17,743 bases of DNA from Clostridiales bacterium (GTDB lineage: Bacteria > Bacillota > Clostridia > Oscillospirales > QAKW01). A program made the translations under genes and the position numbers. The notes beneath the pieces are model-generated. The model saw only the letters and a program-made list of their open reading frames with translations, was not told where the DNA came from and ran no database searches. Positions within the stretch are counted from its first letter, which is position 1, and each line of letters begins with the position of its first letter. The stretch covers positions 1 through 17,743 of the forward strand of contig QAKW01000019.1 of assembly GCA_003343605.1 (NCBI GenBank), read 5' to 3'. Below, in pieces: positions 5,659 to 13,439 of the stretch.

Positions 5659-6203
5659 GGCATTACGATACCGGCACGGATTTCCGCGGCCTTTTCAGGC
5701 GAGACCACCCGGGCCACCAGCGCCAGCGCGAATGCAAGCGCTGTCCCCGCCCCGCGCGATGTGATAAACGGCCCGTCTTCAACAACCGGATCTGTTAAAA
5801 CGCTGCAATTCAGCAGCTGCTCCATTCCCGGATAACAGGTAGCGCTGCGCCCGGCAAGCAGCCCCAGCTTCCCCAAAACAGAAGGGGCCCCGCAGATCGC
5901 GGCAATCTCTTTGCCCGCCTCGGCCGCGCGCCGCAGCAGGCTTTTAACCGCCGCACTTTTTTCCAGATTTTCATAGCCCGGATAGCCCCCCGGAAGAACC
6001 AGCAGCCGCATGGCTTCAAACTGAAGCTGCCGGATGGTGATATCCGCCACCACCGGGATGCCTCTGGCGCCGGTCACAACTTTATTTTCCTCGATGGATA
6101 CGGTTTCCACCGTTACACCCGCGCGCCGCAGCAGGTCTACGGGAGCAATCGCTTCAATCTCTTCAAATCCTTCCGCCAGCAAAACATAGACGATTTCTTT
6201 CAT
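5655..6203 (-). CDS. DJ-1/PfpI family protein (ThiJ/YajL type)
   Basis: A 182-aa cytoplasmic protein of the DJ-1/PfpI superfamily, whose members include glyoxalase/deglycase-like enzymes and stress-response proteins. The N-terminus has LLAEGFEEIEA with the Glu (E17) that hydrogen-bonds the reactive cysteine. PGG at 71-73 is typical. The nucleophile elbow is AAICGAP with C104, and TSRGAGTA near the C-terminus is also family-typical. The length (about 180 aa) fits DJ-1/YajL proteins. Overlaps of 4 nt at both ends tie it to DUF2156 upstream and CPBP downstream. The precise reaction is unknown: protein deglycation is reported for some members but is disputed. Confidence 0.92.
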   Translation of the reverse strand: MKEIVYVLLAEGFEEIEAIAPVDLLRRAGVTVETVSIEENKVVTGARGIPVVADITIRQLQFEAMRLLVLPGGYPGYENLEKSAAVKSLLRRAAEAGKEIAAICGAPSVLGKLGLLAGRSATCYPGMEQLLNCSVLTDPVVEDGPFITSRGAGTALAFALALVARVVSPEKAAEIRAGIVMP

Positions 6204-7063
6204 TCTTGTACCTCCGCTTCATATTTCATCAGCAAAACCGCGGGGTGATAGCTGAGCTTTGCCTTTCGGAGCCCCGCATCCCCGGCATCGTCTTCCCGGT
6301 TGATCCATTGAATCTCCGCCGGAAGCGTTTTGATCAGTTCACGGTTGACCATCGGGTAAGCGCCCCTTATCCCGGCGTCTGCTTTTTCCACATGGACGCA
6401 AAACCCCTCTCTGCCGAGCCGTTCCCCAAAGGTAAAGGCACAGATCTTTCCATCGGCGTAAAGCACAATACCCCGGTAACCGAGCTGCTCAAAATGATCC
6501 AGCCCCCGGCGGACAGCGCAGCTCTCCCTTCTGAGGGAAAGATTCTGAAGGCAGGCGTTTTCAGCGCACCACCAGTTGTTAAACCGGTTTACATCTTCCA
6601 GCGTATCCCGCCCAAGCGGCCGGATTTCCCAGCGGTATGCCTGCTCAAAGTAATTGATATGATTGCGTTTGGCCGCCAGTTTTTTCCCCTTGAGCGTTTC
6701 CAGCGCCTGCCGGTCGTAGATATAATCGGCGCTGTCCCGCTGGGGGCGAAAAACGAACCGGCCGGGAAAGGCCTGCTCCATCCATTCCTTATAGGCTTCA
6801 TCGATCCCCAAGAATCGGGTTGTGCCCCCCGCCATCAGCGATTCCAGCATTTCCCGGCGCTGCGGCCCGAGCGGAACAGAGATCCGCGTGCCCCAGCGGG
6901 ATATAAAGCTTTCCTTCCAAACCGCCAACTCCGCGCGATAGCAGCCCGCCCAGCAAAACAGATTGCCAAAGCTCTGATCGCACATTCTGATATCCTGCTC
7001 CCGCACCACCTGATCTACAATCCCTTTCTGAGAGAGCTCCGGCTGTTTAAAGTCCAAGATCAT
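6200..7063 (-). CDS. DUF2156 protein (phosphatidylglycerol lysyltransferase C-terminal-like, GNAT fold)
   Basis: A 287-aa protein matching the stand-alone DUF2156/LPG_synthase_C family common in Clostridia. Family stretches I recognise are SFGNLFCW (31-38), the basic LKGKKLAAKRNHINYF (124-139), and the C-terminal INREDDAGDAGLRKAKLSY (254-272). In MprF the related domain transfers an aminoacyl group from aminoacyl-tRNA to phosphatidylglycerol. This soluble form has no membrane segments, so the acceptor is unknown and acyl or aminoacyl transfer is only inferred. AAGAGGT lies a few nucleotides before the ATG. It overlaps tmk upstream by 17 nt and DJ-1 downstream by 4 nt. Confidence 0.85.
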   Translation of the reverse strand: MILDFKQPELSQKGIVDQVVREQDIRMCDQSFGNLFCWAGCYRAELAVWKESFISRWGTRISVPLGPQRREMLESLMAGGTTRFLGIDEAYKEWMEQAFPGRFVFRPQRDSADYIYDRQALETLKGKKLAAKRNHINYFEQAYRWEIRPLGRDTLEDVNRFNNWWCAENACLQNLSLRRESCAVRRGLDHFEQLGYRGIVLYADGKICAFTFGERLGREGFCVHVEKADAGIRGAYPMVNRELIKTLPAEIQWINREDDAGDAGLRKAKLSYHPAVLLMKYEAEVQE

Positions 7064-7727
7064 GGTATACCTCTTTTACCTGACTGAAAATGAGTTCAAA
7101 ATTCTCCTGCTTGCTACGGGGCACACCCGCCCCGTCATACATGGGAATCATGCGCCAGCCCAGCTTTTTGCCAACATACAGCGCGCTTTCCCGGCTTTTT
7201 TCCAAGTAACCGACGTCCAGTTCGTGAATATCTTTTTTGCTCAGATCCCCGCGATACCGCCGCTCGATCAGCCGTTGAGATACAGCCGGCAGCATATCCA
7301 AATAAAGCACGGCGTCCGGCTGGGGCAACGCCAGTTTTTCGTATTCAAAATCAGAGAGCCACTGGATAAAGCCGTCCCATTCAGCAGCCGGCAGCTTTCC
7401 CATCTGATGGACGATATTGGAGGTGGTATAACGGTCGGCCACCAGAATGACCCCCTCCTCATAGGGCTTTTGATATTTCAACCGAAATCCGGCAAAACGG
7501 TCCGCCGCAAAAAATACAGAGGCGGCATAAGCACTCACGTCTTCTGCCCGATTGCCGAATTCCCCCCGCAGATACATCTGCACCAGCGTGCTGGAAGGAG
7601 ATTCGTAATCCGGAAACGAAATCCGCAGCGCCGGATGGCCGAGCTCATTCAGCTTTGCCGTTACCAGCTTGGAATGCGTACCCTTGCCGCTGCCGTCCAG
7701 CCCGTCTATCACCAATAGTCTGCCCAT
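7047..7727 (-). CDS. tmk: Thymidylate kinase (dTMP kinase)-like P-loop kinase
   Basis: A 226-aa nucleotide kinase expected to phosphorylate dTMP to dTDP. It has the Walker A motif GLDGSGKGT (9-17), a DRY motif (98-100) followed by TTSN at the substrate site, and a lid region RRYRGDLSKKD near residues 155-166. The lid differs from the usual RxxxDRxE form of classical Tmk, so activity on a related deoxynucleoside or dNMP is possible. It lies 3 nt after thyX, the enzyme that makes dTMP, which strongly supports the dTMP kinase assignment. Many Clostridia carry another tmk near dnaX/holB, so this may be a second copy (inference). Overlaps the DUF2156 gene by 17 nt. Confidence 0.85.
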   Translation of the reverse strand: MGRLLVIDGLDGSGKGTHSKLVTAKLNELGHPALRISFPDYESPSSTLVQMYLRGEFGNRAEDVSAYAASVFFAADRFAGFRLKYQKPYEEGVILVADRYTTSNIVHQMGKLPAAEWDGFIQWLSDFEYEKLALPQPDAVLYLDMLPAVSQRLIERRYRGDLSKKDIHELDVGYLEKSRESALYVGKKLGWRMIPMYDGAGVPRSKQENFELIFSQVKEVYHDLGL

Positions 7728-7730
7728 TTT

Positions 7731-8468
7731 TCAAGCCCCCAGAAACGTTTTTTTCATTTCCGCCGCGCGCCCGCAAGACATTTTGCCCTCCGGGCAGTGT
7801 CCGCTGATACAGGGCGGGCCGGCCAGCCGGAAAACGGTAGGACAGATGTCCCTGACCAGAAAAAGCATCTGCGTTGCAAGCGCCCGGATTTCCCATTGTG
7901 CACGGTTGCAGCAGCGCAGCCGGAAAAAATTCAGCAGGCTGCGTGCGTTCATTGTGACCATCATTTTGGTGGTGCAGCCGTTGGGCAAAATAAACCGGGC
8001 GTCTTCGATCGCCTTCTTACGGTCGGCAGCGGCGCCGGGCGTATTCTGGAGCAGCAGTTCGGAAAGCGCGCTGTAACGGCGCGAGAGCTCCTCCATCGTA
8101 TCCAGATAAAGCGCCTTTGCTTCTGCATTTTCCGCAATCGCCGGAGGCAGAATAAAATCAAAGCCATCTTCCGCCACATACCGCTGGCTCTGCACGCTGA
8201 ACGATGCGATACGATGGCGGGTGATCTGCGCAAGCAGCGCTCTGGAAACATTTTCGATCCCGAAGGTGAAGGTCAGGTGCTCGAGGGGGCTCTCATGCCC
8301 CATCGCGGTGAGCATCTCCAGAAAATTTTGCGTTTTTTCCGGCGTCAGCCCTTCTAACACCGTATCAATATCTGCGCGGGCATAGCAAAGCTTTGCCGCG
8401 GCGGCGATCATTTTCTCTCCGTCTGGCGTATGGCTGAGCAGCCGCACCTTTAATGTTGCTTCTCCCAT
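7731..8468 (-). CDS. thyX: FAD-dependent thymidylate synthase ThyX
   Basis: A 245-aa flavoenzyme that methylates dUMP to dTMP with methylene-tetrahydrofolate and FAD/NADPH, replacing ThyA. The ThyX signature RHRx7S is present as RHRIASFSVQSQRY (84-97). The C-terminus has three cysteines (C220, C225, C232) in a PPCISGHCPEGKMSC pattern that I recall from clostridial ThyX proteins; a metal-binding role is unproven. I chose the ATG at 8466-8468 because AAAGGAGG sits 8 nt upstream. A longer frame reaching 8546 would run through the upstream terminator and is not supported. It is followed after 3 nt by the thymidylate kinase gene, so the pair makes dTDP from dUMP. Confidence 0.95.
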   Translation of the reverse strand: MGEATLKVRLLSHTPDGEKMIAAAAKLCYARADIDTVLEGLTPEKTQNFLEMLTAMGHESPLEHLTFTFGIENVSRALLAQITRHRIASFSVQSQRYVAEDGFDFILPPAIAENAEAKALYLDTMEELSRRYSALSELLLQNTPGAAADRKKAIEDARFILPNGCTTKMMVTMNARSLLNFFRLRCCNRAQWEIRALATQMLFLVRDICPTVFRLAGPPCISGHCPEGKMSCGRAAEMKKTFLGA

Positions 8469-8476
8469 GCAATGGG

Positions 8477-8484
8477 CCTCCTTT
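8477..8484 (-). promoter_or_regulatory. thyX ribosome binding site
   Basis: Minus-strand AAAGGAGG, 8 nt before the ATG at 8468. It fixes the thyX start and excludes the upstream in-frame start at 8546. It lies 2 nt beyond the T-run of the terminator that follows wecG. Confidence 0.85.
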
Positions 8485-8486
8485 GC

Positions 8487-8511
8487 AAAAAAGGCGGAGC
8501 CGCGCTCCGCC
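8487..8511 (-). terminator. Intrinsic terminator between wecG and thyX
   Basis: On the minus strand GGCGGAGC (8504-8511) and GCTCCGCC (8493-8500) form an 8-bp GC-rich stem with a 3-nt loop, followed by TTTTTTG. It lies 6 nt after the wecG stop and directly before the thyX ribosome binding site, so it could end wecG transcription or attenuate entry into thyX. Confidence 0.88.
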
Positions 8512-8517
8512 CTGGAT

Positions 8518-9243
8518 TTAACTTTTTTTAGACCGCCGCCGCACACTCATTAAAAAGAACGGCAGCTGCGCGATCCGGCCGATCCGGTGGGGTTCCTTAA
8601 TCGTTCTGTAGAGCCATTCCAGGCCGCAATGTATCATCCAGGCCGGGGCACGCTTCACCGCATGGCCCAAAACATCGAGCGTTCCGCCCAGGCCGAGCAT
8701 CACGCCAACCTTCAGCTCCTTCCGGTGCGCTGCCATCCACAGCTCCTGCTTGGGCGCACCCAGGCAGACAAAAAGCATGTCCACATCCAGCCGGTTGATC
8801 TCCGCAATCAGCGCCGGCTCATCCTCCGGCTTGAAATAGCCATCCCGCACGCCAACAATCTGCAGGGCCGGCAGATCCTTTAAAAGAGAGGCCCGTGCCT
8901 GCTCCGCCACGCCGGGCTTTGCGCCCAGAAAATACACCCGCTTGCCTTCCTTTGCGCAGCGTTCCAGCAGATGCATCCCCAGCTCGATCCCGGCCACCTT
9001 TTCTTTCAGCGGCGTTTTCAGCTGCTTGGCGGCAAGGATTACCCCGATTCCATCGGGCACCACGTAATCCGCCTCCAGCATTGCACTGCGCACCTCGGGA
9101 CGTTTCACATACATCTGAAGAATTTCAGCATTGGGCGTTACCACGATTTTACTTTCACGCGCGCCAAAAAAGCTGTAAACATCATCTACAGCCTGTTCCA
9201 TCGTCACGTTTTGAACGGGCAAGCCCAGTATCGAAACGGTCAT
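8518..9243 (-). CDS. WecG/TagA/CpsF family glycosyltransferase
   Basis: A 241-aa GT26 family enzyme. Homologues transfer N-acetylmannosamine (TagA, wall teichoic acid linkage) or N-acetylmannosaminuronic acid (WecG) onto an undecaprenyl-linked acceptor at the inner membrane face. Landmarks: the catalytic-base region TPNAE (36-40), PDGIG with D64, FLGAKPGV, FVCLGAPKQE, and VMLGLGGTLDVLG. The C-terminal segment AWMIHCGLEWLYRTIKEPHRIGR is typical of the membrane-attaching tail. The ATG at 9241-9243 follows GAGGAG by 6 nt. A longer reading frame to 9840 is rejected because it overlaps the divergent hydrolase gene and the promoter region. No other cell-wall polymer genes adjoin it, so TagA versus another specificity cannot be decided. 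Confidence 0.93.
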   Translation of the reverse strand: MTVSILGLPVQNVTMEQAVDDVYSFFGARESKIVVTPNAEILQMYVKRPEVRSAMLEADYVVPDGIGVILAAKQLKTPLKEKVAGIELGMHLLERCAKEGKRVYFLGAKPGVAEQARASLLKDLPALQIVGVRDGYFKPEDEPALIAEINRLDVDMLFVCLGAPKQELWMAAHRKELKVGVMLGLGGTLDVLGHAVKRAPAWMIHCGLEWLYRTIKEPHRIGRIAQLPFFLMSVRRRSKKS

Positions 9244-9274
9244 ATTGTTCTCCTCATTCTTCTCGATCGAAAAA

Positions 9275-9303
9275 ATTATATCATTATTCCGGATTGATTG
9301 CAA
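9275..9303 (-). promoter_or_regulatory. Sigma-A promoter for wecG and possibly downstream genes
   Basis: On the minus strand TTGCAA (9298-9303), a 17-nt spacer, and a perfect TATAAT (9275-9280). The start would lie near 9268, giving a short leader of about 25 nt before the wecG ATG. Confidence 0.8.
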
Positions 9304-9310
9304 TAAAAAC

Positions 9311-9339
9311 TTGCGGTTTGTTCTGAAATTTGTTACAAT
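9311..9339 (+). promoter_or_regulatory. Sigma-A promoter for the hydrolase-trmK-nif3-rqcH operon
   Basis: TTGCGG (9311-9316), a 17-nt spacer, and TACAAT (9334-9339). The start would lie near 9346, about 20 nt before the hydrolase ATG. Its -35 begins only 8 nt from the -35 of the divergent wecG promoter, so polymerases could compete for the two. Confidence 0.75.
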
Positions 9340-9366
9340 AGATAAAAACCTGAAAGAGGTGATGAT

Positions 9367-10284
9367 ATGCCGGTGCAGCGGGAAGACTTTACCTTTCATT
9401 CTCCGGCGGACCAGCTTGTTTTGGAGTGCACTGCCATTTATCCGGCGCAGCCGCGCGGAATTGTTCAGTTTGTTCACGGCATGGCCGAGCATAAGGCGCG
9501 TTACTTTGAAGCCATGGAATATTTGGCGCAGCGCGGCTATGCAACGGTTATCCACAACCACCGCGGTCATGGCGGCTGCCGGATTCCCGGCCACTTCGGC
9601 AAAGCCGGAGCGGAGGGGCTGATTCTGGATACCCGCAGGCTTACCGATATTGCAAAAGAAAAATTTCCCGGTCTGCCGCTCTATCTTTTCGGCCACAGTA
9701 TGGGAAGCCTTGTATCGCGCTGCTATCTGAAGCGGTACGATCGGGAGCTTTCCGGGTTGTTTCTCTGCGGCACGCCCTATACCGCCCCCGCCGCGGTGCG
9801 CGCGGGCAAGGCGCTGATTTCTCTTAAAATTCTGCTGCATGGAGATACGCGGCGGGATGCCCAGATCAATCGTCTGGTGACCGGCGCCTTCAACCGCTCT
9901 GTGCCGAACGCCGCCTCTCCCAACCAGTGGATTTCGGCCAACGCCGAAAATGTTACCGCCTTCGATCAGGATCCCTTATGCGGCTTCTGCTTCACGCTCA
10001 ACGGTTTCCGGGGCCTGATGGATCTGATGGGCGAGGCTTATTCTCCCAAAGGCTGGAAGCTTGAAAATACCGGCCTGCCCGTTCATCTTCTTTCCGGCGC
10101 GGAAGATCCCTGTCATGGCGGCAAAGCCTCTTTTCTGAAATCGGTGCGGATCATCGAAAGCAAGGGTTATGCGGTTACCTGGCGGCTGTTTGATGGAATG
10201 CGGCATGAAATCCTCAATGAAAAAGAAAAAGACGCCGTGCTGGCTCATATTGCAGAGCAGCTTCGAAAGATGGAAGCGCGATGA
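9367..10284 (+). CDS. Alpha/beta hydrolase, lysophospholipase/monoacylglycerol lipase-like (Hydrolase_4)
   Basis: A 305-aa serine hydrolase of the PldB/monoglyceride lipase group. The opening GIVQFVHGMAEHKARY (31-46) with the HGM oxyanion turn is characteristic. The nucleophile elbow is GHSMGS with S111. The acid is D247 in LLSGAEDP and the catalytic His is H280 in DGMRHE. There is no signal peptide, so it is cytoplasmic. The natural substrate (lysophospholipid, monoacylglycerol or another ester) is not predictable. AGAGGTGAT precedes the ATG. It heads the plus-strand operon, and its TGA overlaps the trmK ATG by 4 nt, implying translational coupling. Confidence 0.93.
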   Translation: MPVQREDFTFHSPADQLVLECTAIYPAQPRGIVQFVHGMAEHKARYFEAMEYLAQRGYATVIHNHRGHGGCRIPGHFGKAGAEGLILDTRRLTDIAKEKFPGLPLYLFGHSMGSLVSRCYLKRYDRELSGLFLCGTPYTAPAAVRAGKALISLKILLHGDTRRDAQINRLVTGAFNRSVPNAASPNQWISANAENVTAFDQDPLCGFCFTLNGFRGLMDLMGEAYSPKGWKLENTGLPVHLLSGAEDPCHGGKASFLKSVRIIESKGYAVTWRLFDGMRHEILNEKEKDAVLAHIAEQLRKMEAR

Positions 10285-10946
10285 GTCTTTTGGATGCGCG
10301 CCTTCAAATGGTGCTCTCTCTTGTTCCGGCGGGCAGCGTGCTGCTGGATATCGGAACGGATCATTGCCGCCTGCCCGCCGAAGGGCTGTTAAGCGGCAGG
10401 CTTTCCGGCGCCTTTGCGGCCGATCTGCGGCCGGGCCCGCTGGCTGCCGCGCGCAGGCAGCTTGCCGCGCTGGGTCTGGAGCAAAAAATCCCTCTTTATC
10501 TTTCCAACGGTCTTCAAAGCATTCCGCAGGCGGTTTTGGAAAAGGTGCAGGTGATCTGCATTGCCGGCATGGGGGGAGAGCTGATCTCCATGATTATGAA
10601 TGATGCGCCGGCCATAAACGCACTCTGGGTGCTTCAGCCCATGAGCGCCGTTTATGAACTGCTCGACACGCTGGCAGAAAAAGGATATGAGGTCCGGCAA
10701 GGCGCTCTGGCACGGGATGGCGATAAATTTTACCGCGCATTCGCCGTCTCAAGCAGCGGCGTGCCTTACCGGCCAGACTATTTTGGTATGCTGCAAAACG
10801 ATCCGCTTTATTCCCCTTATCTTTTAAAAGAAGAACATCGTATTTTGGCAGCGCTGCACGGTCTTCAAAGCGCCCGCTCTCCGGATGCCGGTCGGATTTT
10901 GCAGGCACAGGCGCTGCTCGGAGCAATCAGAAAGGCAAAACAATGA
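10281..10946 (+). CDS. trmK: tRNA (adenine(22)-N1)-methyltransferase TrmK
   Basis: A 221-aa SAM-dependent methyltransferase that makes m1A22 in bacterial tRNAs. SAM-binding motif I is LLDIGTDHCRLP (21-32), and the family motif IAGMGGE (94-100) is present, followed by LQPM, as in B. subtilis TrmK (YqfN). The length fits (about 230 aa). The order trmK followed by a nif3-like gene is conserved in Firmicutes, where the pair often lies near sigA; here sigA is about 2.6 kb further along on the opposite strand. It overlaps neighbours by 4 nt at both ends. Confidence 0.95.
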   Translation: MSLLDARLQMVLSLVPAGSVLLDIGTDHCRLPAEGLLSGRLSGAFAADLRPGPLAAARRQLAALGLEQKIPLYLSNGLQSIPQAVLEKVQVICIAGMGGELISMIMNDAPAINALWVLQPMSAVYELLDTLAEKGYEVRQGALARDGDKFYRAFAVSSSGVPYRPDYFGMLQNDPLYSPYLLKEEHRILAALHGLQSARSPDAGRILQAQALLGAIRKAKQ

Positions 10947-11695
10947 CAACGGTTCAGGATATTTTTCAATTTTTGGATGAATACTGCCCCTTTTCTCTGG
11001 CGGAGAGCTGGGATAATCCCGGCCTGAACGCCGGCTGGCGCGGTCAGGAGGTGCATGCCGCGCTGCTGGCGATGGATATTACGCCGGAAGCGGTTCTCAC
11101 CGCACACGAGCGCGGCTGCGAGCTGATTATTACGCATCATCCGCTGGTGCTGGATACACTCCGGCAATGGAACGATGAAACCGACCGCGGCCGCAATTTG
11201 CTCCGGCTTGCGCAAAACGGAATTTCCCATATTGCCTGCCACACCAATCTGGACGCGGCGGAAGGCGGGGTCAATGCAGAGCTGGCAAAGCGCTGCGGGC
11301 TTGAAAATACCGTTTTGTTCGGCGGTTTCGGCCGGATCGGCGAACGGGAAACAACTGCCGGCGCGCTGATCCGGCAGCTCAAGGAATCCCTTCCCGCGGA
11401 GACCTGCATCGGCGTATTGTGCCATGAGCATATTAAAAAAATCGCGGTCGTGGGCGGCAGCGGCGCAAGTCTTCTGGAGCTTGCCGCTGCAGAAGGCTGC
11501 GATACGTTTGTTACCGGGGAAAGCAAGCATCACCATGCCCTGATCGCGCGCGAACTGGGCATTAATCTGCTGATGTTTGGTCATTACGAAACGGAATATA
11601 TTGCGCTCGCGCCGCTGGAACAGGCGCTGCGCGCGCGTTTCCCGGCCCTTTCGTTTTCGGTTATGCCCCGGCGTGCGCCGTTGGAGCGGCTGTAG
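10943..11695 (+). CDS. Nif3-like dinuclear metal centre protein (YqfO/YbgI family)
   Basis: A 250-aa Nif3 family protein, annotated in databases as GTP cyclohydrolase 1 type 2 homologue; the in vivo role is unclear. Metal-ligand motifs: ITHHPL with H65-H66, HTNLDAAEGGVN with D104, and the C-terminal FGHYETE with H214 and E218. At 250 aa it is the short form. B. subtilis YqfO is about 370 aa because of a PII-like insert, which is absent here. It sits directly after trmK with a 4-nt overlap, the conserved arrangement. Confidence 0.93.
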   Translation: MTTVQDIFQFLDEYCPFSLAESWDNPGLNAGWRGQEVHAALLAMDITPEAVLTAHERGCELIITHHPLVLDTLRQWNDETDRGRNLLRLAQNGISHIACHTNLDAAEGGVNAELAKRCGLENTVLFGGFGRIGERETTAGALIRQLKESLPAETCIGVLCHEHIKKIAVVGGSGASLLELAAAEGCDTFVTGESKHHHALIARELGINLLMFGHYETEYIALAPLEQALRARFPALSFSVMPRRAPLERL

Positions 11696-11697
11696 TT

Positions 11698-13437
11698 ATG
11701 GCGCTGGACGCATGTTTTTTAAGCTTTCTGACCCGGGAAATCAACAGCCGGGCGGCCGGCGCAAGAGTTGAAAAAATTTATCAGCCCGGGAAAGACGAGG
11801 TTTTGCTCACCCTGCGCGCCCCCGGCTTTAAATCACGCCTTCTCTTCTGCTGCACCCCCAACTGCGCCCGGATCACCCTTACGGAAAAAGATGCAGAAAA
11901 TCCGGCCCAGCCGCCGCTTTTCTGCATGGTTTTACGCAAGCATCTTGCGGGTGCCAGGCTGGAGCGGGTATTTATGCCGGCGTTTGAGCGCGCTGTTTTT
12001 GTGGAGTTCACAGGTAAGAACGATTTTTTTGAACCGGTGCGGAAATTTCTGGTCCTGGAAATTCTGGGGCGGACCTCCAATCTTCTGCTGCTCGATGAAC
12101 AGCAGAAAATCATCGAGGCCATCCGCCATGTGGATCTTACGGTTACGACCGGCCGGCAAATGCTGCCGGGGCTGCGGTACGAACCGGTGGTTCCGCAGGA
12201 TAAAAAGCCGTTTTGCGCCGCATGCGAAAAGGATCTTGCCGCCCTCACCGGAAACGATAAACCTCTTTGGAAATCGATTCTCGATACTTACAGCGGCATT
12301 TCCCCCATTGTGGCCCGTGAGCTTGCCTTCCAGGCTGCCGGCCGGATTGATGCACCCGCGCAGGGGCTTACGCCGAATCAGCGGCAAGCGCTCGGTGCAG
12401 CGCTTGCGGAAGCGGCACGCAGGATTGCCGAAAACAACTGCACGCCAACCGCTGTGCGCGAAAAGGAGACCGGCAGATGGATCGACTTTTCTTTTCTGCC
12501 GCTCGCGCAATACGGGCCTTCCGCAGAAAGCATCTGTTATCCCTCCCCGATCTGCCTGGTTGAGGACTACTATGAGAAAAGCGCGGAAAGCATTCGCCTG
12601 AAGCAGAAAACGCGGGACGTTGAGCTGTTGCTCCAGCGCGCCTCCGCCCGCATCGAACGAACAATGCATGTGCGGGAAAAGGAGCTGGAGGAAGGAAAAA
12701 AAGCCGATTTTTACCGTATCTGCGGCGAGCTGTTGCAAAGCAACCTGCAGAAGGCAAAAACCGGGATGAAAGAAATTACGGTTGAAAACTATTATGAAAA
12801 CTGCGCTCCCTTTACCATCCCGCTGCGGCCGGATAAAACGCCCCAGCAAAACGCGCAGCTCTTTTTCAAAAAGTATAATAAAGCGAAAACGTCCGCCCGG
12901 GTTGTGGCGGATCTGATTCGCAGGGACCGAGCGGATCTCGATTATCTGGAGAGCGTGTTTCTCGCGCTTTGCGAATGTGAATCCGCAGCGGATGTGGATC
13001 AGATTCGGGAGGAACTGGTGCGCACCGGTTTCTGCAAAAAAAACGTACGGCCCGGAAATCGCGCCGCCTCTTCCTCAAAGCCCAGAAAATGGGTTTCCGG
13101 CACGGGATTTACGATTTTGGCCGGCCGGAATAACGTGCAAAATGATCTGCTGACTGTCAAGCTCTCACGGAAAGACGATTTATGGCTGCATACCAAAAAT
13201 ATTCCGAGCGCCCATGTGCTGATTGTAAGCGGCGGAAAGGAGATCGACGACCAGACGATTCTGGAAGCCGCCGCCATCTGCGCCTATTATAGCCGCGCCA
13301 GGGAAGCGCCCAAGGTAGAGGTGGATTACTGCCCGGTATCCCATGTAAAAAAGCCAAACGGTGCGCGGCCCGGCATGGTGGTTTACGAGGGCTATTATTC
13401 GGTTACTGTTTCCCCGGCGCTGCCGGCGGAAAAATAA
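11698..13437 (+). CDS. rqcH: Rqc2/RqcH ribosome-quality-control protein (NFACT; formerly fibronectin-binding FbpA)
   Basis: A 579-aa protein that binds obstructed 50S subunits carrying peptidyl-tRNA and recruits tRNA-Ala to add a C-terminal alanine tail, marking the chain for degradation. An NFACT-N domain covers about 1-290, starting MALDACFLSFLTREI. A charged coiled-coil region runs from about 298 to 440. The NFACT-R domain begins near 464 with WVSGTGFTILAGRNNVQND and continues through DLWLHTKNIPSAHV. Residues 97-98 are Glu-Arg where B. subtilis RqcH has the functionally required Asp97-Arg98; the change is conservative. The upstream Nif3 stop is 2 nt before the ATG, and the Shine-Dalgarno is weak, so translation may be coupled. 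Last gene of the plus-strand operon, convergent with sigA. Confidence 0.95.
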   Translation: MALDACFLSFLTREINSRAAGARVEKIYQPGKDEVLLTLRAPGFKSRLLFCCTPNCARITLTEKDAENPAQPPLFCMVLRKHLAGARLERVFMPAFERAVFVEFTGKNDFFEPVRKFLVLEILGRTSNLLLLDEQQKIIEAIRHVDLTVTTGRQMLPGLRYEPVVPQDKKPFCAACEKDLAALTGNDKPLWKSILDTYSGISPIVARELAFQAAGRIDAPAQGLTPNQRQALGAALAEAARRIAENNCTPTAVREKETGRWIDFSFLPLAQYGPSAESICYPSPICLVEDYYEKSAESIRLKQKTRDVELLLQRASARIERTMHVREKELEEGKKADFYRICGELLQSNLQKAKTGMKEITVENYYENCAPFTIPLRPDKTPQQNAQLFFKKYNKAKTSARVVADLIRRDRADLDYLESVFLALCECESAADVDQIREELVRTGFCKKNVRPGNRAASSSKPRKWVSGTGFTILAGRNNVQNDLLTVKLSRKDDLWLHTKNIPSAHVLIVSGGKEIDDQTILEAAAICAYYSRAREAPKVEVDYCPVSHVKKPNGARPGMVVYEGYYSVTVSPALPAEK

Positions 13438-13439
13438 AA

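Noticed and set aside
6206..7087. 293-codon plus-strand frame opposite the DUF2156 gene
   Set aside because: It is an antisense shadow: the minus-strand protein has family motifs and overlapping operon neighbours, while the plus frame has none.
8469..8546. Upstream ThyX start at 8546
   Set aside because: The added 26 residues are encoded by the wecG end and the terminator hairpin. The ATG at 8468 has AAAGGAGG at ideal spacing.
9244..9840. N-terminal extension of the WecG-type protein to 9840
   Set aside because: It would overlap the divergent hydrolase gene and both promoters. The internal ATG at 9243 has a proper ribosome binding site and matches the family's start.
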